In this document: positions 57,810 through 64,000 of the stretch, one piece after another | Numbering within the stretch: position 1 is the stretch's first letter | Layout of the letters: each line of letters starts with the position of its first letter | Assembly (NCBI RefSeq): GCF_026242055.1 | Contig: NZ_JAPJDL010000028.1 | Span: 1-64,000, forward strand | DNA length: 64,000 bases | Direction of reading: 5' to 3' | Source: Lentzea sp. NEAU-D7 | GTDB lineage: Bacteria; Actinomycetota; Actinomycetes; Mycobacteriales; Pseudonocardiaceae | The notes under the pieces: model-generated | Seen by the model: the letters and a program-made list of their open reading frames with translations, nothing else | Told to the model about the DNA's origin: nothing | Database searches by the model: none | Position numbers and translations under genes: made by a program

Positions 57810-60281
57810 TCACCGATCGGGATCGGCGAACGCCACTTCCTCCCGCCCCCACCGCTCCAACAAGTCACGTGCGACGCCGAACTCGCTCTCATCACCGCAG
57901 TAGCGCATCAACACTTCAGCCAACTCAGGGCGCCGGGATCGGACGAAGCCGAGCGGCGACCACGACAGCCCTCTCTCGAACGCCGCAGCCGCGATCATCG
58001 CGATCAGCACTCGTGCCCCGCCGTGGTTGTTCCCTGCACGGGCCAGGTCGGTTCGATCGAGGTCAGAGGTGATCGATGCCAGTACGGAGGCCGGGATCGG
58101 CATCACGTCCGGCCACGCCCCTGCGAGCCGACGCAGCTCGAAGGAATCAACGCAGCCGTCACCGACGCACTTCACCATCGGACCTGGTACATACCTCTCG
58201 CTCCCCTGGGGCAGTGAAGCGTAGACCCACGTTGCCGCACCGTGGATTTGATCGAACATGCTGTTCAAGCTGCGAAGTCCGTGCCGTTCTTCCCCCAGCA
58301 CCACCTCGTAGGACACCGATGGCACCCGTACCACCAATCCCGCCCCCAGACGGATGTCCGAACCCAGGTCTGCTGCGGTGCGCGCCAGCACCGCACGCGC
58401 GACTGTGGCGGTGCGGGTGCGTTTCACATGCCTAGTGGCGCGCAGGGCGTGGTAGAGCGAACCGTCTCCGGTCCGGCCCAGCGCCTCAAAAGCGTGCTCG
58501 AGCAGCACTTCCACCGTGGCCCGGCGCAGGTTGTTGTGCTCGAGGAAGCTGACGCAGAAGGTGAGGACCTCGACTTCATCACTGGCCATCGCCAACAACA
58601 GCCGGACACAGGCGTCACCACCGTCCGCACGATTCACGTCGTACATCTGCAACGCGATCCGAGGCACTACGAAGCTCTTGCCAGACGTGACCATCGGAAG
58701 CAGGACTCTGACGATCTCATCGGCGGTGTCGCAGGTGCGCAACACATAACACGCCGTGTAGTACTCCATGAAGGTGCGGTGTGTGAAGCCGAACCGCCGT
58801 TCGCCGTCGAGCGAAGTGTCGACCTGCGTGAGCACCCATGCCCGCTCGGCGCAGTAGTCCAGGAACTCGCGTGCTTTCTGGTGGTAGGACTGCGAATCCT
58901 CTTCCTCGCGTTCGCTCAGGTGTGCGACCACCAGTCGTTCCAGCGTCGTCTCCCCCTCGTCTCCCTGACCGCCGAGGGTGAAGAAGAAGTGTTGCGCCAG
59001 CTCCTGTACCAAGAACTTCGCCAGCTTGACCGACCGGATCACCGATGGCACCTGACTCACGGCGTCCCACCGCACCAGCATCAGCTCAGAACACTCCCGG
59101 TAGACGTCAGCAGTGTTCTCCGGGATGTAACCCTCGCTCTGGTAGAGCATGCACAGCAGCGAAAGCATCAGCGGGTTCGACCGCAGGTCGGCCAAGTGCT
59201 CGCTGTCCCGCAAGAACGCCTCCACCCTGCTTTCCGCGTACACGAGGGCGAACCAGGTGCGCACGTAGCGCATAACCTGATCGGCGTCGAAGTCAGGCAG
59301 CCAGTACACGGGGAACGACGTGCTGTCGAGCTTCGCGACCGGGTAGCTCTCCTGCCGACAGGTCACCACGATGCGTGCCAGCGGGAAGCGCGCGGCGAAC
59401 GCCTCGATCGCCGCCACCGCCGATCGCCGCGCCTGGATGTCACCGACCTCGTCCAGCCCGTCGAACACGACCACCGCCTCACCGGCGTCGAGCAGGTCAG
59501 CGACGTGCTGGACGTCCACGGGACGCTGGACGAGCGGACGCAGTTCCTCGGCGATGATCGTGACGAAGTCGTTCGACAGCTTCTGATGCTGCTTCAGCTG
59601 AACCAGCAACGGGACCAGCAGCGTCCGGTGGAGGAGACGCCGCATGAACGTGCTCTTTCCGGCACCGGGATTTCCCACCAGCACGAACCGGCGGTCATCC
59701 ACTTCGTCCTCGGCGATCGGGGCGTCGTCCAGACGGAGCTTGCGCGGCACGTAGATCCGGTCGACCGGAAAGCGGAAGTCCGCCTTCGAATGCGGCATGA
59801 CCATGCGGTCGTAGGCACGCGCCATGGCCGCGCGGATCACCCCGCCGGTGGCCCGCGCCGTCGCCAGCCTGCCGACATCGGCGGCAAGACCGAGGCGCTC
59901 CGCGATCGGCCGGTCCGGGCCGGTCACCTTGATCCGGATTCGGTCACGGGAGTTTACAGTGCGGTATGGCGCGTTCTGCTCGATCGCGGCCCACAGGGAC
60001 GACGCGAATTCCGCAGACTCCGTTGTTTCGCGTCGCACGGCCCGCTGGAACTCGCGCCGGAACGCCTCAGCCAGTTCTCCCCGGTCAACCTTCTGGTGGA
60101 ACCTGCCCTCCTCGGTGTAATCGAGTTGGCACAGCAACTCCAGCAGCGAAGCGCAGTCGTGCCCGCGCAGGTAGTCCACAATGCGCCGCCGCACGAGTGC
60201 GGACATAGGTGCAGGCGAGTCGCTCACCCACCGCACGGCGGTCTCAGCCAATTCCGCAACGACGGTCGCGATCGCTGTCAC
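57810..60281 (-). CDS. NACHT-domain NTPase (STAND), possible defence protein
   Basis: 823 aa. N-terminal helical domain (1-160, no known effector), NACHT NTPase with Walker A GNPGAGKS (203-210), Walker B VVVFDGLDE (270-278), ARIVVTCRQE sensor, FTHRTFMEYYTACYV (winged-helix region), and a C-terminal half (about 560-823) without recognisable repeats. Such stand-alone bacterial NACHT proteins (bNACHT) include proven anti-phage genes. GTG 60281 has no clear SD. Codon use looks less GC-biased by eye than neighbours, hinting at transfer. Flanked by the APH-like gene 10 bp downstream and the LigD-type polymerase upstream. Confidence 0.88.
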   Translation of the reverse strand: MTAIATVVAELAETAVRWVSDSPAPMSALVRRRIVDYLRGHDCASLLELLCQLDYTEEGRFHQKVDRGELAEAFRREFQRAVRRETTESAEFASSLWAAIEQNAPYRTVNSRDRIRIKVTGPDRPIAERLGLAADVGRLATARATGGVIRAAMARAYDRMVMPHSKADFRFPVDRIYVPRKLRLDDAPIAEDEVDDRRFVLVGNPGAGKSTFMRRLLHRTLLVPLLVQLKQHQKLSNDFVTIIAEELRPLVQRPVDVQHVADLLDAGEAVVVFDGLDEVGDIQARRSAVAAIEAFAARFPLARIVVTCRQESYPVAKLDSTSFPVYWLPDFDADQVMRYVRTWFALVYAESRVEAFLRDSEHLADLRSNPLMLSLLCMLYQSEGYIPENTADVYRECSELMLVRWDAVSQVPSVIRSVKLAKFLVQELAQHFFFTLGGQGDEGETTLERLVVAHLSEREEEDSQSYHQKAREFLDYCAERAWVLTQVDTSLDGERRFGFTHRTFMEYYTACYVLRTCDTADEIVRVLLPMVTSGKSFVVPRIALQMYDVNRADGGDACVRLLLAMASDEVEVLTFCVSFLEHNNLRRATVEVLLEHAFEALGRTGDGSLYHALRATRHVKRTRTATVARAVLARTAADLGSDIRLGAGLVVRVPSVSYEVVLGEERHGLRSLNSMFDQIHGAATWVYASLPQGSERYVPGPMVKCVGDGCVDSFELRRLAGAWPDVMPIPASVLASITSDLDRTDLARAGNNHGGARVLIAMIAAAAFERGLSWSPLGFVRSRRPELAEVLMRYCGDESEFGVARDLLERWGREEVAFADPDR

Positions 60282-60312
60282 ACGGAGAAGATCGGCGCCG
60301 AATGATCGGCTG

Positions 60313-61314
60313 TTACTCCTGCTTGCGGGCGCGGGAGGGCTGCACCCGCATCGGCTCGCCCGGCATCTTCGGGTAGTCGGGCGGGTACGGCATCTCGCCG
60401 CGCGGATCGGCCGCGTACCACTCCAGCAGCGTCTCGATCCCGAACGCCTCGGAGTCCAGCCCGGCGTGCGGATCGCCGCGCTCCTCCAGGTACTTCGGCA
60501 CGGTCAGCACGTCGAAGTCGTCAGGGTCCACAGTGGACAGCTCGTCCCACAGCACCGGGGTCGACACGGTCGCGCGCGCGGTCCCCCGGACGGACCAGGC
60601 CGAGGCGATCGTGCGGTCGCGAGCCGCCTGGTTGAAGTCGATTAACACGCGCTCGCCGCGTTCTTCCTTCCACCAGGCCGAAGTGGCGAGGGAGGGCGCG
60701 CGCTTCTCCACCTCGCGGGCCAGGGCGATCACGGCGTGCCGGACGTCGATGAAGTCCCACTCCGGGCGGATCCGCACCGCGACGTGGATGCCGCGGCCAC
60801 CGGACGTCTTCGGGTAGCCCACCAGGCCCGCGTCGGCCAGCACCTCGCGCAGCACCAGGGCGACGCGGGCGGCGTCGGAGAAGTCGGTGCCCGGTTGCGG
60901 GTCCAGGTCGACGCGCAGCTCGTCCGGGTGGTCGACGTCGGCGCGGCGGACCGGCCACGGGTGGAAGTCGAACGTGCCGAGGTTCGCGGCCCAGACGATC
61001 ACCGCCTCGGAGGTCGGGCAGATCTCGTCGGCGGGGCGGCCGGACGGGAACTTCACCCGCACGGTCTCGACGTAGTCGGGAGCGCCCTTGGGCACGCGCT
61101 TCTGGTAGAACGCCTCGCCCTCGACGCCGTCCACGTAGCGCTTCAGCACGACGGGGCGGTCTCGCAGCACGGTCAGCAGGGCCGGCGCCACCGTGCGGTA
61201 GTACTCGACCACCTGCCGCTTGGTGATGCCCCGCGCGGGGAAGTACGGCTTGTCCGGGTTGGACACCCGCACCAGCTGGTCACCGACCTCGAGCTCGATC
61301 GCCTTGGAAGCCAC
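60313..61314 (-). CDS. LigD-type primase-polymerase (PolDom/PrimPol-C)
   Basis: 333 aa NHEJ polymerase domain alone. Catalytic Asp136/Asp138 in RVDLDPQPG, upstream IVWAANLGTFDFHPW with the His, KTSGGRGIHV (nucleotide binding) and LIDFNQ with the third Asp. In mycobacteria stand-alone versions act with LigC; ligC is 10 kb away here. GTG 61314 starts 9 bp after the TetR stop, so the two may be co-transcribed. Confidence 0.92.
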   Translation of the reverse strand: MASKAIELEVGDQLVRVSNPDKPYFPARGITKRQVVEYYRTVAPALLTVLRDRPVVLKRYVDGVEGEAFYQKRVPKGAPDYVETVRVKFPSGRPADEICPTSEAVIVWAANLGTFDFHPWPVRRADVDHPDELRVDLDPQPGTDFSDAARVALVLREVLADAGLVGYPKTSGGRGIHVAVRIRPEWDFIDVRHAVIALAREVEKRAPSLATSAWWKEERGERVLIDFNQAARDRTIASAWSVRGTARATVSTPVLWDELSTVDPDDFDVLTVPKYLEERGDPHAGLDSEAFGIETLLEWYAADPRGEMPYPPDYPKMPGEPMRVQPSRARKQE

Positions 61315-61323
61315 GGCAGAACA

Positions 61324-61923
61324 CTAAAGGCCGCGCACGAACGCCGCGAGCGCCAGCTCGAAGCTGTCCCGGTCCAGCTCGCGGGCGACGCCCGGCAGCA
61401 GGTGGGCGCGGTCGAGGTGCGGGTAGCGGTCGGTGTAGTCGGCGGGATCGGACGAGAACCCGCTGGAGAACGAGCTCAGGGCCGAGCCGAACACGATGTA
61501 CATCAGGCCCGCGGCGATCATCGTGGCCTCGCGCCGCGACCAGCCGGCGTCGACCAGGGCGCCGTGCAGCAGGTCGAGGCGCTGAAGCGACTCCTCACGG
61601 CCGGCCGGGCCGTACGCCAGGAACGGGACGATGTTCGGGTGCGACGACAACGCCGCACGGTACGAGCGCGCGCACCTGATCAGGCCCTCGCGCCAGTCGA
61701 CCTCGAAGCCCGAGACGTCGACGGTCGACAGGACCGACGAGGCGATGTCGTTCAGCAGCTGGTCCTTGGTGCGGACGTGCCCGTACAGCGACGCGGCCTG
61801 CACTCCCAGCTCCGCGGCGAGCTTGCGCATGGACAGGCCGTCGAGGCCGTCTCGATCGATGATGGCCAGAGCGGCCGACCGGATGCGGTCGGAGCTCAGA
61901 AGGGGCGTGCTCGGCCGGGGCAT
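61324..61923 (-). CDS. TetR-family regulator
   Basis: 199 aa. HTH at about 26-48 (GLSMRKLAAELGVQAASLYGHVRTKDQLL) with a TetR_C-like ligand domain (SFSSGFSSDPADY). Divergent from the acyl-CoA dehydrogenase at 61964 with only 40 bp between, which hold the CTAAC/GTTAG dyad; it probably represses that operon and itself. ATG 61923. Confidence 0.88.
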   Translation of the reverse strand: MPRPSTPLLSSDRIRSAALAIIDRDGLDGLSMRKLAAELGVQAASLYGHVRTKDQLLNDIASSVLSTVDVSGFEVDWREGLIRCARSYRAALSSHPNIVPFLAYGPAGREESLQRLDLLHGALVDAGWSRREATMIAAGLMYIVFGSALSSFSSGFSSDPADYTDRYPHLDRAHLLPGVARELDRDSFELALAAFVRGL

Positions 61924-61933
61924 GTGAGTTAAC

Positions 61934-61951
61934 CTAACACTGTTCGGTTAG
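61934..61951. promoter_or_regulatory. Dyad CTAAC-N8-GTTAG, candidate operator of the TetR at 61324
   Basis: Perfect 5-bp arms in an 18-bp site in the 40-bp gap between divergent starts. Unlike the CTAAGC dyad in sequence, so the two acyl-CoA dehydrogenase operons are probably controlled separately. Confidence 0.65.
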
Positions 61952-61963
61952 TCGGGAGGGTTC

Positions 61964-63109
61964 GTGGATCTAACGCTTTCGGACGAACACCGGCAGCTCA
62001 GGGAGCTGGCCCGGCGGTTCACCGACGAACGCATCGTCCCCCATGCCACGCGCTGGGACCGCGACGAGGCGATCGACAGGGACCTGGTGCCGGCGCTCGG
62101 CGAGGTCGGGTTCCTCGGGCTCGGCATCGACGAGCGCCACGGCGGGTCCGGTGGCGACAACCTCGCCTACTGCCTGGTCCTCGAGGAGATCGCCCGCGGC
62201 GACAGCGCGGTCCGGGGCATCATCTCCGTCTCGCTCGGCCTGGTCGCGAAGTCGATCGCCCGGCACGGCACCGAGGAGCAGAAGCAGCGCTGGCTGCCCG
62301 GCCTCACCGCGGGCACCCTGGTGGGCTGCTTCGCGCTCACCGAGCCCGGCACCGGCAGCGACGCGGGCAGCCTCGTCACCAAGGCCACCAGGACGGACGA
62401 CGGCTACCGGATCAACGGCCGCAAGGTCTTCATCACCAACGGCACGTGGGCCGATGTCGCGCTCGTGTTCGCCCGCACCGGCGGGCCGGGCCCGAAGGGC
62501 ATCAGCGCCTTCCTCGTCCCCACGGACTCGCCGGGCTTCACGGCCACCGAGATCAAGGGCAAGCTCGGCATGCGCGGCCAGGCCACCGCCGAGATCACCC
62601 TCGACGACGTCGAGGTGCCGCAGGACGCCCTGCTCAGCACCGAGGGCTTCAAGCTCGCGATGGGCTCGCTCGACAAGGGCCGCATGTCCGTCGCGGCGGG
62701 CTGCGTAGGCGCCGCACGGGGCGCGCTCGAAGCCGCGCTGGAGTACGCCAAGCAGCGCGAGCAGTTCGGCAGGCCCATCGCGGGCTTCCAGCTCGTCCAG
62801 GAGCTCCTCGCGGACATGGCCGTGGAGACCGACGCCGCGAGGCTCCTGACCTGGCGCGTCGCCGACCTGGCCGACCGCGGCCTGCCGTTCCGCACCGAGG
62901 CGAGCATGGCCAAGCTCTTCGCGAGCGAGGCGGCGGTCAAGGTCGCCAACAACGCCATCCAGGTCTTCGGCGGCTACGGCTACATCGACGAGTACCCGGT
63001 GGGCAAGTACCTGCGGGACGCCCGTGTCACCACCCTCTACGAGGGCACCAGCCAGATCCAGAAACTGCTCATCGGTCGCGCGCTGACGGGCATCAACGCG
63101 TTCGCCTGA
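61964..63109 (+). CDS. Acyl-CoA dehydrogenase, short/medium-chain type
   Basis: 381 aa. ALTEPGTGSDA, GGYGYIDEYPVGKYLRDARV and catalytic Glu360 in YEGTSQIQK, the short/medium-chain position, unlike the enzyme at 10846. GTG 61964 has GGGAGG 4 nt before it. It leads an operon with a second acyl-CoA dehydrogenase 10 bp downstream. FAD-dependent desaturation of acyl-CoA; electrons go to ETF. Confidence 0.92.
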   Translation: MDLTLSDEHRQLRELARRFTDERIVPHATRWDRDEAIDRDLVPALGEVGFLGLGIDERHGGSGGDNLAYCLVLEEIARGDSAVRGIISVSLGLVAKSIARHGTEEQKQRWLPGLTAGTLVGCFALTEPGTGSDAGSLVTKATRTDDGYRINGRKVFITNGTWADVALVFARTGGPGPKGISAFLVPTDSPGFTATEIKGKLGMRGQATAEITLDDVEVPQDALLSTEGFKLAMGSLDKGRMSVAAGCVGAARGALEAALEYAKQREQFGRPIAGFQLVQELLADMAVETDAARLLTWRVADLADRGLPFRTEASMAKLFASEAAVKVANNAIQVFGGYGYIDEYPVGKYLRDARVTTLYEGTSQIQKLLIGRALTGINAFA

Positions 63110-63119
63110 AAGGAAAGAA

Positions 63120-64000
63120 ATGGACTTCACGCTCGACGAGGAGCAGAAGGAGATCCGCGACTGGGTGCGGACCTTCGTGCGCAAGGAGATCATCCCGCTG
63201 GAGCCCGAGGTGCTGCGGCGCGAACGCGCGGGCCAGCCGGGCCTCGCGCGGGACGAGCTCAAGGAGCTGCAGGACAAGGCCAAGCAGGCCGGGTTCTTCG
63301 GTGTCCTCACGCCGCAGGAGTTCGGTGGCATGGGCCTCGGCGCCGTGATGACCGCGCTCCTCGAGGCCGAGCTGGGCCGCAGCTTCGTCCCGTTCCGCTT
63401 CGGCGGCTACGCGGACAACATCCTGTTCCACGGCAACGAGGAGCAGAAGCAGCGCTACCTGCTGCCGACGATCTCCGGCGAACGCGTGTCGTGCTTCGCG
63501 ATCACCGAGCCCGGCGCCGGCAGTGACGCCAAGGCCATCCGCACCTCCGCAGTCAAGGACGGCGGCGAGTGGGTGATCAACGGCGAGAAGACCTTCATCA
63601 CCCAGGGCAACGAGGCCGACTTCGTCATGGTGTTCGCCGTGACGGACAAGGAGAAGGGCGCCGACGGCGGCGTCACGTGCTTCCTCGTCGACCGCGACAT
63701 GGGCTGGAAGTCCGAGCCCATCCCGACCATGGGCCAGTGGGGCCCGGCCGCGCTCGTGTTCGACAACGTCCGCGTGCCGGAGGAGAACGTCCTCGGTGAG
63801 GTCGGCAAGGGCTTCCACCTCGCGATGCAGTGGATCGGCCAAGGCCGCTACCTGCTGCCCGCCCGCGCGCTCGGCAGCGTCGAGCGGCTGGTCGAGATGG
63901 CGATCGAGCAGGCAAAGAACCGCGTCACGTTCGGCCAGCCCATCGCCGAGTACCAGGCCATCCAGTGGATGATCGCCGACTCCGCGGTGGAGATCGAGGC
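63120..64000 (+). CDS. Acyl-CoA dehydrogenase, 5' part (runs off window)
   Basis: Partial, about 293 codons visible. MDFTLDEEQKEIRDWVRTFV start, FAITEPGAGSDAKAI, GQWGPAALVFDNVRVP. ATG 63120 has AAAGGA 8 nt upstream. It resembles the DH enzymes of degradation clusters where two dehydrogenases are paired. The catalytic Glu region is beyond the window, so active-site type is unknown. Confidence 0.9.
   Translation, partial: MDFTLDEEQKEIRDWVRTFVRKEIIPLEPEVLRRERAGQPGLARDELKELQDKAKQAGFFGVLTPQEFGGMGLGAVMTALLEAELGRSFVPFRFGGYADNILFHGNEEQKQRYLLPTISGERVSCFAITEPGAGSDAKAIRTSAVKDGGEWVINGEKTFITQGNEADFVMVFAVTDKEKGADGGVTCFLVDRDMGWKSEPIPTMGQWGPAALVFDNVRVPEENVLGEVGKGFHLAMQWIGQGRYLLPARALGSVERLVEMAIEQAKNRVTFGQPIAEYQAIQWMIADSAVEIE

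Noticed and set aside
1..64000. Mobile elements, prophage, CRISPR arrays
   Set aside because: No transposase, integrase, direct-repeat array or phage structural gene was seen on either strand.

Overview
The window is 64 kb of very GC-rich DNA with dense genes, many GTG starts, 4-bp start/stop overlaps (ATGA, GTGA) and typical actinobacterial families: SecA2, LytR-CpsA-Psr (LCP), a DUF3040-like protein, LigC plus a LigD-type polymerase, and a zapE/ribD/secreted-hydrolase gene order that I recall from Mycobacterium (Rv2670c-Rv2671-Rv2672). I infer a chromosomal segment of a filamentous actinomycete, most likely Pseudonocardiaceae (Lentzea, Saccharothrix or Amycolatopsis type). No rRNA, tRNA, CRISPR array, insertion sequence or prophage was seen.

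Region 1 (1-18.3 kb) is an acyl-CoA/lipid-type catabolic district: quinone-reductase-like MDR, three SDRs, a MaoC/NodN hydratase, thiolase, a long-chain-type acyl-CoA dehydrogenase, a single-chain biotin-dependent acyl-CoA carboxylase and an MHS-family transporter. Three promoters share the dyad CTAAGC-N4-GCTTAG (four copies), two of them beside a TetR gene at 12084, which suggests a small regulon. Embedded in it are a four-gene minus-strand block (exonuclease plus three envelope proteins, one with solute-binding and vWA domains), a GlsB-like membrane protein and a Spo0M-like protein.

Region 2 (18.3-20.9 kb) is secA2 and a small hypothetical gene. Region 3 (21-33.2 kb) is a choline-to-glycine island in two divergent units around an IclR regulator: choline dehydrogenase, betaine aldehyde dehydrogenase, Rieske oxygenase with ferredoxin reductase (betaine demethylation), dimethylglycine oxidase, sarcosine oxidase and an APC permease. 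Both units carry the same 36-bp dyad upstream. Two members look damaged here: the sarcosine oxidase is interrupted by a G/C homopolymer tract, and the Rieske ferredoxin has lost its cluster-binding centre.

Region 4 (33.2-42.4 kb): PucR-type regulator/MHS transporter/3-hydroxybutyrate-dehydrogenase-like operon, a 35-residue peptide, an LCP protein, a HipA-like kinase/DUF3037 pair, a secreted SGNH hydrolase, a Tat-exported beta-propeller and PPK2. Region 5 (42.5-53.3 kb): ornithine aminotransferase, DUF2252, a GNAT enzyme resembling AAC(3)-I, a small secreted Cys protein, ABC-F ATPase, zapE, ribD-like reductase, ligC, an EamA exporter and a lipoprotein alpha/beta hydrolase without the usual nucleophile.

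Region 6 (53.4-64 kb) is more accessory: a frameshifted NB-ARC/TPR STAND protein, a 21-residue peptide with eight cysteines and a strong ribosome binding site, a DUF6319-like protein, an APH-like kinase, a NACHT NTPase (possible phage defence), a LigD-type polymerase, and a TetR-controlled start of another acyl-CoA dehydrogenase operon that runs off the right end.
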